From the NCBI RefSeq assembly GCF_022699665.1, contig NZ_JALDNB010000002.1, forward strand, positions 124,001 to 188,000: a DNA stretch of 64,000 nucleotides. Direction: 5' to 3'. The notes beneath the pieces were generated by a model. The model did not search any database and was not told where the DNA came from. It saw nothing but the letters and a program-made list of their open reading frames with translations. A program made the position numbers and the translations under genes. This document shows positions 53,483 to 62,250 of this stretch, one piece after another. The number at the start of each line of letters is the position of its first letter. The first letter of the stretch is position 1. The DNA comes from Chryseobacterium aahli. GTDB taxonomy: Bacteria; Bacteroidota; Bacteroidia; Flavobacteriales; Weeksellaceae.

Positions 53483-53514
53483 TTTTTCAATCATTTAATA
53501 AGAAATATCAACAT

Positions 53515-53549
53515 AAATCTGCGGGAAAAATAATCTTCCGCAGATTTTT
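53515..53549 (+). terminator. Terminator after the aldo-keto reductase gene
   Basis: AAATCTGCGG and CCGCAGATTT form a perfect 10-bp stem followed by T-rich sequence. Confidence 0.85.
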
Positions 53550-53583
53550 ATTTAGAAATATCCATAAAAATTCAAATAGAAAT

Positions 53584-54159
53584 ATGAAAAAAGTAATCGT
53601 TATAGGAGCAAGCGGAAGTCTTGCCAAATCTGTAATTGAAGCCGTAAAACCTTTGGAAAGTATAAAAATCACTCTATTCTTGAGAAACAAAAACAGAATT
53701 TCTAAAGAACTTTCTAATGATTGCGAAATTTTCGAAGGCGACGCTTTGAATTTTGATGATATAAAAAAAGCAGTTTCAGGTCAAGATATTGTGTATGTTA
53801 ATCTTGAAGGAAATCTTGAATGGATGACAGAAAACATTGTAAAAGCAATGCAGGAATTAGGGGTCAGAAGAATCATCGCTATCAGTTCTATCGGAATTTA
53901 TGAAACGCCCTTGAAACCGGTTTTGGTTCCTTACAGAAAATTGGCTGACATTATTGAAAAATCCGGATTAGATTATACTATTCTTCGTCCGGATTGGTTT
54001 ACCAATATTGATGAGGTTGATTACACTTTGACCAAAAAAGACCAGCAGGAAACAGGTTCTGCAATTTCAAGAAAAAGTATTGCAGATTTTGTTTCAAAGC
54101 TGGTGAATAACCCGAATTTGTATGTCAATGAAAATTTGGGAATCAGCAAACCAGATTAA
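53584..54159 (+). CDS. NAD(P)-binding protein of the NmrA/SDR-a type
   Basis: The 191-residue protein begins MKKVIVIGASGSLAKSVIEA with the GxxGxxxxS cofactor loop. It continues IFEGDALNFDDIKKAVSGQD and IAISSIGIYETP, and then LDYTILRPDWFTN, the typical end of NmrA-like atypical SDRs. Such proteins bind NAD(P) and reduce quinone-like compounds or only sense redox state. It is short for the family (usually 210-290). It lies between the AKR gene and an SDR gene, all on the plus strand. Confidence 0.88.
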   Translation: MKKVIVIGASGSLAKSVIEAVKPLESIKITLFLRNKNRISKELSNDCEIFEGDALNFDDIKKAVSGQDIVYVNLEGNLEWMTENIVKAMQELGVRRIIAISSIGIYETPLKPVLVPYRKLADIIEKSGLDYTILRPDWFTNIDEVDYTLTKKDQQETGSAISRKSIADFVSKLVNNPNLYVNENLGISKPD

Positions 54160-54302
54160 TAATAGGTTTACTGATTTCATTTTATCAAGATGAATCCATT
54201 ATAAATGAATCTTGTCTTTCAAGCTATCAACATTAGATAATGTAGCTTCTTCACGACTGCTAATGTATAATTCAGAGTTATAATTAAATGGATGTTGTTT
54301 CG

Positions 54303-54365
54303 TCATTTCGGATACAACCAAACTCATTTTGGCAACATTTTCCTCACTGCGTCTGCGGACATTTG
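54303..54365 (+). promoter_or_regulatory. Putative AraC operator and promoter of the second SDR gene
   Basis: TCATTTCGGATACAAC (54303) and TCATTTTGGCAACATT (54324) are 21 bp apart. TTTG of the -7 box is at 54362, 31 bases after the GG of the second half-site, the same distance as before the SDR gene at 37.3 kb. Confidence 0.6.
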
Positions 54366-54392
54366 TATTATAAAATTTAAACAAAATTGACA

Positions 54393-55202
54393 ATGCAAAA
54401 AACAATTTTCATCACAGGCGCATCATCAGGTTTAGGAAAAGCGACAGCCAAATTATTTCAGTCAAACGGCTGGAATGTTATCGCAACAATGCGAAATCCT
54501 GAAAAAGAAACAGAACTTTCTCAATTAGAAAACGTAACCTTACTTCCATTGGATGTTACCAATCTCGAGCAGATTCAGGAAACGGTAAAAAAAGCGATTG
54601 AACTTCATACGATTGACGTGGTTTTCAACAATGCAGGTTATGGTTTGATTGGTGCTTTGGAAGCGTTGACAGACGAACAAATCGTAAAACAATTGGATAC
54701 CAATCTACTCGGAGTAATTCGTGTAACGCAGGCTTTCATTCCTTATTTCAGAAAAAACAGAAACGGATTATTTATCACAACGACATCAATTGGCGGACTG
54801 TTGACTTTCCCTCTGGATTCGCTTTATCACGCTACAAAATGGGCGTTGGAAGGATGGAGCGAAAGTATGTCTTTTGAGCTGGCTTTGCATAATGTTGGCA
54901 TCAAAACCATTGCGCCCGGCGGAATTAAAACTAATTTTGCAGGAGAATCATTAGCCGTTGCCAATCATCCGGCTTACGAAGACGGAATGCAGAAATTATT
55001 TGAATTAATGAATCCTGATAATTTCGAACCAGTAGAATGGATTGCAGATGTAGTTTACGAAGCTGCTACAGACGGAAAAAACCAATTGCGATATGTGACG
55101 GGAGAATTTGCCAATCAGTTGTATAATCGTCGTTTAGAAATCGGTTCTGAAGCTGCCGTTCAGGAAATGAAAAAGATGGCTTTTGGAGATTTAATTAATT
55201 AA
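54393..55202 (+). CDS. Short-chain dehydrogenase/reductase
   Basis: The 269-residue protein has the cofactor loop TGASSGLG, NNAGYGLIG, and YHATK with the catalytic Tyr and Lys. It is a paralogue of the SDR at 37.3 kb. ATG 54393 follows the -7 region by 27 bases. The AraC gene follows 13 bp after its stop codon, so the two are co-transcribed, whereas the 37-kb pair has a terminator between them. Confidence 0.93.
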   Translation: MQKTIFITGASSGLGKATAKLFQSNGWNVIATMRNPEKETELSQLENVTLLPLDVTNLEQIQETVKKAIELHTIDVVFNNAGYGLIGALEALTDEQIVKQLDTNLLGVIRVTQAFIPYFRKNRNGLFITTTSIGGLLTFPLDSLYHATKWALEGWSESMSFELALHNVGIKTIAPGGIKTNFAGESLAVANHPAYEDGMQKLFELMNPDNFEPVEWIADVVYEAATDGKNQLRYVTGEFANQLYNRRLEIGSEAAVQEMKKMAFGDLIN

Positions 55203-55215
55203 AAAAAATTAAGAA

Positions 55216-56127
55216 ATGAATAACCCGATAAAAGTAGATTCCATATCTCAGCTTCACGAGATGCTGGGTTTTGGGAAGCCCGTTCATCCGTTGATTAGCA
55301 TTACTCAAAACGCCAATATGGTTGTGGAAGATAAATTTCTGAATCAGCATTTTCTGTTCAATTTCTACAAAATATCGTTCAAGAAAACATTGAAGGGAAA
55401 AATGGGATATGGACAAAGTTATTATGATTTTGACGAAGGCGGAATGATTTTTACGGCTCCAAACCAGTTGCTTTCTACCAGTTCAGATGATATTCAGTAT
55501 GAGGGTTTGACGATGCTGATTCATTCTGATTTTCTGAGGAATTATTCATTGGCTACCCGTATTAAAAGCTTTGGATTTTTTTCATATTCTGCGAACGAAG
55601 CTTTGTTTTTGTCGGACAAAGAAAAGGAGACTATTTTTTCGGTTTTTGATAATATTAAAGAAGAATTAAATAACACGATTGATGACTTCAGTCAGGATGT
55701 AATCATCTCGCACATCGAGGTTTTGCTCAATTACAGCAATCGTTTTTACAAGCGCCAATTCATTACCAGAAAAGCCGTAAACAACGATTTACTTTCGAAA
55801 ATCGAAGAACTTTTAAATGCCTATTTTGATAAAGAAAGCGGATTGAATCAAGGTTTGCCAACCGTTGAGTTTCTCGCAACCAAACTCAGTCTTTCTCCAC
55901 GATATTTAAGTGATATGCTTCGGTCTTTGACGGGGCAAAATGCTCAACAGCTCATCCACGAAAAACTGATTGAAAAAGCAAAAGATTACCTTACAACAAC
56001 TCAGCTTTCGGTAGCAGAAATCGCTTACCAATTGGGTTTTGAGCATCCGCAGTCATTCAATAAGTTATTTAAGAATAAGACCAATCAGACGCCTGTGCAA
56101 TTCAAACAAGGTTTTTATCATAACTAG
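55216..56127 (+). CDS. AraC-family transcription regulator
   Basis: The 303-residue protein has the same sensor part (HPLISITQNANMVVE, MGYGQSYYDFDEGGMIFTAPNQ) and double HTH (LPTVEFLATKLSLSPRYLSDMLRSLTGQ in parts) as the one at 38.2 kb; the shared HEKLIEKAK and AEIAYQLGFEHPQSFNKLFK segments show close paralogy. It is in an operon behind the SDR gene and is followed by an NTF2-like protein gene after 7 bp. Confidence 0.92.
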   Translation: MNNPIKVDSISQLHEMLGFGKPVHPLISITQNANMVVEDKFLNQHFLFNFYKISFKKTLKGKMGYGQSYYDFDEGGMIFTAPNQLLSTSSDDIQYEGLTMLIHSDFLRNYSLATRIKSFGFFSYSANEALFLSDKEKETIFSVFDNIKEELNNTIDDFSQDVIISHIEVLLNYSNRFYKRQFITRKAVNNDLLSKIEELLNAYFDKESGLNQGLPTVEFLATKLSLSPRYLSDMLRSLTGQNAQQLIHEKLIEKAKDYLTTTQLSVAEIAYQLGFEHPQSFNKLFKNKTNQTPVQFKQGFYHN

Positions 56128-56134
56128 ATTTAAA

Positions 56135-56467
56135 ATGAATATAGAAACGTTTATCAAAGATTGGATTGCCGTCAGCAACAGTTATAAAACCGAAAAATAT
56201 TTGGAATTTTACAAAGAAAATGCCGTTTTGGACGACCCTTCAGTCGGAAGAAAATTTATCGGTCACGACGGAATTAAAGATTATTTTGTGAGTTATTTTA
56301 TTGGTTATAAAACTCAGACTGAATTGAGGAAATTAGAAGTTAAAGAAAACTCAGCTTACTTGGAAGTAGAATTTACAGGAGAATTTCCAGAGGGTAAAAT
56401 TGGCGGAAGCTTTGATTTTATTTTTAAAAATGATAAAATTGAATTTGCAAAAGCAGATTTGATTTGA
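56135..56467 (+). CDS. SnoaL/NTF2-like protein
   Basis: The 110-residue protein begins MNIETFIKDWIAVSNSYKTEKYLEFYKENAVLDDPSVG (in parts), the usual SnoaL-like cone fold with an aromatic pocket. Such proteins are isomerases, hydrolases or ligand-binding partners. The frame is open upstream, but ATG 56135 is the true start because the upstream part overlaps the AraC gene in another frame. It is the third gene of the SDR-AraC operon, ended by a terminator. Confidence 0.85.
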   Translation: MNIETFIKDWIAVSNSYKTEKYLEFYKENAVLDDPSVGRKFIGHDGIKDYFVSYFIGYKTQTELRKLEVKENSAYLEVEFTGEFPEGKIGGSFDFIFKNDKIEFAKADLI

Positions 56468-56469
56468 AA

Positions 56470-56506
56470 AAAAAACCTTCTTGTTTTTAAATTAAGAAGG
56501 TTTTTT
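56470..56506. terminator. Bidirectional terminator
   Basis: AAAAAACCTTCTT and AAGAAGGTTTTTT form a perfect 13-bp stem with A- and T-runs. It lies between the convergent SnoaL-like and HxlR genes. Confidence 0.9.
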
Positions 56507-56514
56507 AATGCTTA

Positions 56515-56913
56515 TTATTGTTTTTTAGATTTTTCCGAACCCATTTCGGCTTTTACTTTTTCCCGATGCTGCATTCCCCATTTTGTCATTGCACCCACAA
56601 CTTCTTCGAGCGTATGGCTGTAGGGTAGAAGTTCGTATTCTATACTTACAGGATAACCATTTTCTACTTTTTTGATGATAAAACCATTCATTTCGAGTTC
56701 TTTCAGTTCGCTGGAAAGTACTCTTGCAGAAATTCCGCTGACTTGACGCTGAATTTCTGTAAAACGCTTGTTTCCTCTCGCCATTGCGATAATAATCATC
56801 AGTTTCCACTTTCCGCCAATAGCATATAATGCATCCGAAACTGCCATTAAAACTTTATGACAATCTTCGGTGAAAGCCTTGTTATCTGTTTGATTTTCTT
56901 TTGATTCTGCCAT
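56515..56913 (-). CDS. HxlR-family transcription regulator
   Basis: The 132-residue protein has the HxlR winged helix: ALYAIGGKWKLMIIIAMARGNKRFTEIQRQVSGISARVLSSELKELEMNGFI (in parts, residues ~28-78), with Cys19 before it. The C-terminal half is longer than in the other regulator at 47.0 kb. It is divergent from the NTF2-like gene at 57.0 kb, with a 29-bp dyad 15 bp upstream of its start, as in the other copy. Confidence 0.92.
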   Translation of the reverse strand: MAESKENQTDNKAFTEDCHKVLMAVSDALYAIGGKWKLMIIIAMARGNKRFTEIQRQVSGISARVLSSELKELEMNGFIIKKVENGYPVSIEYELLPYSHTLEEVVGAMTKWGMQHREKVKAEMGSEKSKKQ

Positions 56914-56927
56914 AACTTTGGTTTATG

Positions 56928-56986
56928 TTAGTAGCTAACCTTTAGGTAACAACTAATAAAATGTAAGCAAATATAGTATAATTTTG
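56928..56986. promoter_or_regulatory. HxlR operator-like dyad and -7 box of the NTF2-like gene
   Basis: TTAGT (56928) and ACTAA (56952-56956) enclose 19 bp, with CTAACC / GGTAAC inside. TAATTTTG at 56979-56986 is the -7 box of the plus-strand gene. Both the 29-bp span and the 15-bp distance from the regulator start equal those at 47382. Confidence 0.65.
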
Positions 56987-57039
56987 TCCAAGAATAATTA
57001 CAGAAAGTAATCGTAAAATTTAATTAAACAAACAAAATT

Positions 57040-57477
57040 ATGACATTAGAAATTTTAAAAAACAAGCAAGATTTGAGAGACTTAGTTGACAATTATGCCT
57101 ACCTAAGTGATGAGTGGAAAATCTCGGAAGTGATGGATTTATTTACGCCTGACGTTACCTATAAAGTCTTTATGAATGGTGCTTTGGTAGCCAATGTTTC
57201 GGGTAGAGAGAAAATGGAAAGCGATTTTAATCTGCACGCTTCACAAGTAAAAACCTATTTTACGTTGAATGGTCAGCATACCACAAAAATTGATGGCGAA
57301 ACAGCGACAGGCGTTTCTTTTTCTCAGATTAAAATGATTCGTGAAGCTGATGGAAATGATGTTTTAACAGATTACAGTGTGAAGTATGATGACCAATATG
57401 TTTTTCAAAATGGCAAATGGCTGATTAAAGACAGAATCGGATATTTTGTGATGATTGAGTCGAGAACTATTTCGTAA
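57040..57477 (+). CDS. SnoaL-like (NTF2-superfamily) protein
   Basis: The 145-residue protein begins LEILKNKQDLRDLVDNYAYLSDEWK and ends YVFQNGKWLIKDRIGYFVMIESR, the usual SnoaL_4-like domain found with dehydratases and ring-hydroxylating dioxygenase beta subunits. No catalytic dyad can be assigned with certainty. It has its own promoter with the dyad described above, and HxlR is divergent, so it is the likely target of that regulator. Confidence 0.87.
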   Translation: MTLEILKNKQDLRDLVDNYAYLSDEWKISEVMDLFTPDVTYKVFMNGALVANVSGREKMESDFNLHASQVKTYFTLNGQHTTKIDGETATGVSFSQIKMIREADGNDVLTDYSVKYDDQYVFQNGKWLIKDRIGYFVMIESRTIS

Positions 57478-57599
57478 AATTTAAGTTTAACAACATTTAA
57501 AGCGGTAGAATTTTTTGTTTCGGCAGAAAATTCTATTGGCGTTTTAATATTTTGATTAAATTTAAAATAAGATAAGTTTGAATTTCTTAACTTTGAAAA

Positions 57600-58478
57600 A
57601 TGGCTAACAAAGTAATCAGAGAAGTTTCAAATTTTAATAATGAATTAAAGCTGCAAGGTTTTAAAGCATTTCAAATAGAAGGAGACGGTACTGAAACCAG
57701 AACCTACAGCAGAAAAGAATTCTATAAAATTTGCCTGACTACATGAAAAAGCAAAATTCATTATTCTGATAAAACCTATGAGCAGGAGGGGACGATTCTC
57801 TTTTTTGGCAATCCGCACATTCCGTATTCTTGGGAAACGATTTCTACAACGTATGTGGGGTATGCCATTCTTTTTTCTGAAGAATTCTTTAAAAATTCTG
57901 AACGTTCGGAGAGCCTTCAACAGTCGTCATTTTTTAAAATCGGTGGAACTCCTGTTTTGAAAATTACAGAAGAGCAAAGGATTTTCCTTAATACCGTTTT
58001 TCAGAAAATGATTAGCGAACAAGAAAGTAATTATATCTTTAAAGATGAGTTGATTAGGAATTACATCAGTCTCATCATTCACGAATCTCTGAAGATGGAA
58101 CCTTCGGAAAATTACGAACAAAATAAAAATGCATCGTCAAGATTAACCTCTGTTTTTCTGGAATTATTGGAAAGACAATTTCCGATTGAAACCACTGCAA
58201 ATCCTCTTCAATTAAGAACAGCGCAACATTATGCTCAGCATCTGAATGTGCACATCAATTATCTGAATCGTGCAGTAAAAGAAGTCACCGGAAAATCTAC
58301 GACTTCGCATATTACCGAAAGAATCATTACAGAATCAAAAGCACTTTTGCAGCACACCGACTGGAGCATTTCCGAAATCGCTTATGCGCTAGGTTTCGAA
58401 TATCCAACTTACTTTAATAATTTCTTTAAAAAACAAACAGGAACCAATCCTAAAGCTTTTCGGTTATCTGAAGTTTGA
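57600..58478 (+). pseudogene. AraC-family regulator with an in-frame TGA at codon 49
   Basis: From ATG 57600 the frame gives MANKVIREVSNFNNELKLQ... and, except for TGA at 57744-57746, stays open to 58478. Family relatives would have Gly there (CLTTGKSKIHY), so one GGA-to-TGA change explains it. The remainder is normal, with FFGNPHIPYSWE and a C-terminal double HTH (LNVHINYLNRAVKEVTGKST, ISEIAYALGFEYPTYFNNFF). Restart at GTG 57855 would give a 207-residue protein without most of the sensor. The acetyltransferase gene follows 85 bp downstream and could have been its target. Confidence 0.82.
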
Positions 58479-58563
58479 TTTTCTTAACTTTTGGTTTGAT
58501 AATCTTTAACGGCTTGCTTGTAAGTCGCAATACCTTTGTATCTGATAATCAAATCAATTTAAA

Positions 58564-59154
58564 ATGTCAGATTCACAACTTATTTCAAATCCGGAATCCT
58601 TTCAAAAAGATATTTTCGAAAGGCTTTTAAACGGTGAAATTATACTTCCTGATGATTCTCAAATGTACAGATTGCGGGAAGAAGCTTTTGCTGTAAAAAA
58701 ACTTCTCATTAAGATGAATAATTCTTCAAATCCTGATGAAATTGCAAAGCTGTTATCTCATATTTTAGACAAAAAAGTTCAGGATGTTGCCGTATTTACA
58801 CCTATTTACATCAATTACGGAAAGCATATCAGCATCGGTAAAAATGTCTTCATCAATTTCGACTGTACCTTTCTTGCATTGGGCGGAATTACAATTGAAG
58901 ACGATGTTTTAATTGGCCCGAAAGTCAGTCTCATTACCGAAAATCATCCATTAAATCCCAAAGAAAGAAAAGGTCTGATTTGCAAATCTATTCTTATCAA
59001 AAAAAATGCGTGGATTGGTGCTAATGCAACGATTTTGCCTGGCGTAACGATTGGTGAAAATGCAGTTGTTGCAGCTGGAGCAGTAGTTTCAAAAGATGTT
59101 CCCGATAATACCGTGGTTGGTGGAATTCCTGCAAAATTTATTAAATCAATTTAA
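58564..59154 (+). CDS. Maltose/galactoside O-acetyltransferase-like protein
   Basis: The 196-residue protein has a left-handed beta-helix with hexapeptide repeats ([68 protein letters not shown] in parts). The catalytic His lies in ENHPLNP. It transfers acetyl from acetyl-CoA to a sugar. The N-terminal helix region ([21 protein letters not shown]) differs from typical Maa. TACCTTTG at 58531-58538 is the -7 box. The broken hydrolase gene follows after 12 bp. Confidence 0.92.
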   Translation: MSDSQLISNPESFQKDIFERLLNGEIILPDDSQMYRLREEAFAVKKLLIKMNNSSNPDEIAKLLSHILDKKVQDVAVFTPIYINYGKHISIGKNVFINFDCTFLALGGITIEDDVLIGPKVSLITENHPLNPKERKGLICKSILIKKNAWIGANATILPGVTIGENAVVAAGAVVSKDVPDNTVVGGIPAKFIKSI

Positions 59155-59166
59155 ATTAAAAATAAA

Positions 59167-60209
59167 ATGAAAAAAGCATTAGCAATCGCAATGGTATTTC
59201 TGATTTCAGGATACTCATTTGCACAAAAAAAATCAAATTCAGAAAAAATGGATACATCAAAAGAACATTATACATTCCAATTAAGCGATAAAGTAACCCG
59301 TCAAAAAGTAAGTTTCAAAAACCGATACGGAATCACACTTTCTGGTGATTTATACCTTCCAAAAAATGTCGGAAACGAGAAATTATCTGCATTGGCAATC
59401 AGCGGACCATTCGGTGCAGTGAGACAACAGTCATCAGGATTATATGCCAATCAAATGGCGGAACGTGGCTTTGTTGTTTTGACGTTTGACCCATCTTACA
59501 CGGGTGAAAGTGGAGGAGAACCAAGAAATGTAGCTTCTCCGGAAATTAACACTGAAGATTTCAGTGCGGCCATTGACTTTTAGGATTGCAGAAAAACGTC
59601 GATAGAAACAAAATCGGAATTATCGGTATTTGTGGTTTTGGCGGTTTTGCGTTAAATGCAACTGTGATTGATAAACGAGTGAAAGCTGTTGCCACGACAA
59701 GTTTGTATGATATGACGAGAGTAATGTCAAATGGGTATAATGATTCTGTAACACCCGAACAACGTACCAAAACTTTGGAAGACTTAAGTAAGCAAAGATG
59801 GAAAGATGCTGAAAAAGGAAAACCTGCCGACGGACCAAGAAATTTACCTGAAACATTGAAAGGCAATGAACCTCAGTTTGTAAAAGAATATTTCGATTAT
59901 TACAGAACGCCGCGTGGTTTTCATGTCAATTCTGTTAACTCGAACGGAGCTTGGTTAATTACGAATCCGATAGCATTTATGAATATGCCGATTTTAAGTT
60001 ATGTAAAAGAAATTTCGCCACGACCAATGCTTTTGATTGCCGGAGAAAACGCACATTCCAGATATTTCAGCGAAGATATTTTTAAAGTGGCAAATGAACC
60101 GAAAGAATTAATGATTATTCCAAACGCAGTTCATGTAGATTTGTATGATAAAGTGGATGTAATTCCTTTTGATAAATTGGAAAGTTTTTTTAGAGCAAAT
60201 TTGAAATAA
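59167..60209 (+). pseudogene. Exported alpha/beta hydrolase split by a one-base deletion
   Basis: The first part (59167-59583) has a signal peptide (ALAIAMVFLISGYSFAQ) and the N-terminal half (YGITLSGDLYLPKNVG, TFDPSYTGESGGEP), then stops at TAG 59581 in SAAIDF. In the next frame, LQKNVDRNKIGIIGICGFGG continues with the nucleophile region, GxCxxG, with a Cys, and the gene ends at 60209 with the His in NAVHVDLYDKV. Adding one T to the T-run at 59578-59581 restores the frame. It could be true decay or a sequencing error. The family resembles YcjY/dienelactone hydrolase-like proteins. Confidence 0.85.
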
Positions 60210-60733
60210 TTTGTAAGAAATTAAAAGGTCTGTTTGCAATTTGCAGATAGACCTTTTTTGCTTTAATGAAATAATTAAAAAGAAATTCAGCAACAAGAAA
60301 ATATTCAAAACTGAAAATGCTGTAGATTTGTTTCTAAGAATAATTTCCAAAGAAAAATAAAATATTGGATTCTCAGCGATTAGGAAATAGAAAATTCTGA
60401 CAGCTTTTTTTATTAAAATCTTTTTGCAAGTTTCATAATAGAAAATTTATTTATAAACTGTGAATGGCTGATAAGATTAAAATTTAAAATAATAAAAATT
60501 GGATAAAGTCTAAAAATTTAGATTTTCAAAAATACTTTTTTTGACTGTAATTCAGATAGTTACGAATATTGAAAAATATTCTATTTAACATAATGTAAAT
60601 TATAAGACTTTTTAATTTAGAGTGGAATAGTGGTTTTAGGATATTTTATATTTGTAAACTGACACTTTTCCTAAAAATAAAAAGTATACTGAAAACCATT
60701 CAGTATACTTTTTATTACTATGAATTATTAATC
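60210..60733. other. 524-bp gap with terminators only
   Basis: The segment is very A+T rich and holds no credible gene. AAAAGGTCT / AGACCTTTT (60224-60258) is a hairpin with a T-run and probably ends the hydrolase transcript. The purF terminator is at its right end. Nothing else was recognised. Confidence 0.7.
60679..60713 (-). terminator. Terminator after purF
   Basis: AAAAAGTATACTGAA and TTCAGTATACTTTTT form a perfect 15-bp stem with a 5-nt loop and T/A-runs on both sides. It is 21 bp after the purF stop codon. Confidence 0.9.
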
Positions 60734-62233
60734 TTAATTAAACAATTCTATTTCTTCTCCTTTTGCAACAGGATATTCTTCAGTGAAGCATCCAAAACAA
60801 TGATTCGAAGAACCTAAAATTACTTTTAAGTTCTCTGTACTCAAAAATTCTAAAGAATCTACTCCTAAATAATCTCTCAACTGTTCAGTCGACATATTTG
60901 CAGAAATCAAATCATCTTTTGATGGCGTATCAATTCCTAAATAACAAGGTGCAATAATTGGCGGAGAAACACTTCTAAAGTGAATTTCCTTTACACCAGC
61001 TTCTTTTAAAATTTTTACCAATCTTTTAGAAGTCGTTCCACGAACGATTGAATCATCGATGATTACGACTCTTTTTCCTTTAATCTCAGAAATAATCGGG
61101 TTTAGTTTTAAGTTAACTACCCTTTCTCTCATTTCCTGAGTCGGTACGATGAAACTTCTTCCGATGTATCTGTTTTTAATCAAAACCGGACGGAAAGGTA
61201 TTCCAGAAGCCTTAGAAAAACCAATCGCAGCCGGAACTCCAGAGTCTGGAACTCCAATCACGATATCTGCTTCTACAGGAGCCTGTTCCCAGATTTTTTC
61301 ACCAGATTTTTCTCTGATTTCGTACACATTGATATTCTGTAAAGTAGAATCGGGTCTTGCAAAATAAATATATTCAAAAGAACAGATTCTTTGCTTTCCT
61401 CTTTCTTCATTCACCATGTAAGAATTCAGTTTTCCGGGCTCATTTTCGTTGGTGTAAATGATTTCTCCTGGAAGAATATCTCTCACATATTGAGCGCCAA
61501 CAGCGTCTAAAGCTACAGATTCTGAAGCAACTACATACGTTTTTTCGTCCACTGCACCCAAAACCAAAGGTCTGATTCCGTTGAAATCTCTGAATGCGAA
61601 AAATTTGTTTCTCGTCATTCCAACAACCGAATACGCACCTTCAATTTTCTCCATTGTCGCTTTAATTGCTCCACGAAGACCTAAATCAAGATTTTTTTGA
61701 ATTAATCTTAAAATAACCTCAGAATCTGACGTGGCTCTGAAAACAACGCCTTCAGCTTCCAATTCTGTTTTTAATTCTCTCGCATTGGTTAAGTTACCGT
61801 TGTGAGCGATAGAAAGTATAATCTGGTCATATTCGTTTTTGGCGAAAAATGGCTGAAAATTATACTTCTTTTTGTCTCCTGCAGTCGTGTAACGGGTGTG
61901 ACCGATTGCAGAATTTCCCATAAAAGTTTCAGGATCCTGGATCTCTTTATAAACATCCAAAACCAAACCTTCATCTTTCATATTGGTGATTTTTCCGTCT
62001 TTTAGAACAGAAATACCACAAGCTTCCTGACCTCTGTGCTGAAGCGCAAACAGCCCGAATTGTGAAAGAGAAAACGTATCAAGATCATTGTCAGAATACA
62101 TTCCGAAGATACCACACTCCTCATTGGGAGCGTCCAGTCTTTCTTCTTCCTGCGTTCTGAAAAGATTTCTTCCGTAGGTTTGAGTCTCAAACTGTTTTAA
62201 ATATTCACTTTTATGAATGTCTAAACTTTTCAT
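60734..62233 (-). CDS. purF: Amidophosphoribosyltransferase
   Basis: The 499-residue enzyme performs the first step of purine synthesis, making phosphoribosylamine from PRPP and glutamine. A propeptide of ~39 residues ends before CGIFGMYSDN, whose Cys becomes the N-terminal nucleophile. GHTRYTTAG and AHNGNLTNA form the glutaminase site, and VIIDDSIVRGTTSK binds PRPP. Cys in CSFEYIYFARPDS, APCYLGID and CFGCF fit the four ligands of the Fe-S cluster of Bacillus-type PurF. The propeptide is longer than the 11 residues of Bacillus. It lies downstream of purC, with the four-helix-bundle gene between. Confidence 0.97.
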   Translation of the reverse strand: MKSLDIHKSEYLKQFETQTYGRNLFRTQEEERLDAPNEECGIFGMYSDNDLDTFSLSQFGLFALQHRGQEACGISVLKDGKITNMKDEGLVLDVYKEIQDPETFMGNSAIGHTRYTTAGDKKKYNFQPFFAKNEYDQIILSIAHNGNLTNARELKTELEAEGVVFRATSDSEVILRLIQKNLDLGLRGAIKATMEKIEGAYSVVGMTRNKFFAFRDFNGIRPLVLGAVDEKTYVVASESVALDAVGAQYVRDILPGEIIYTNENEPGKLNSYMVNEERGKQRICSFEYIYFARPDSTLQNINVYEIREKSGEKIWEQAPVEADIVIGVPDSGVPAAIGFSKASGIPFRPVLIKNRYIGRSFIVPTQEMRERVVNLKLNPIISEIKGKRVVIIDDSIVRGTTSKRLVKILKEAGVKEIHFRSVSPPIIAPCYLGIDTPSKDDLISANMSTEQLRDYLGVDSLEFLSTENLKVILGSSNHCFGCFTEEYPVAKGEEIELFN

Positions 62234-62250
62234 TTCTATTTTTTCTAAAT

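Noticed and set aside
54199..54405. Small minus-strand gene between the NmrA-like and SDR genes
   Set aside because: The frame ends like a peptide (SLKDKIHL), but it has no recognisable domain or ribosome-binding site and it overlaps the half-sites and -7 box of the SDR promoter.
57744..57746. TGA read as selenocysteine
   Set aside because: Relatives have Gly, not Cys or Sec, at this place, and no hairpin of the SECIS type follows immediately.
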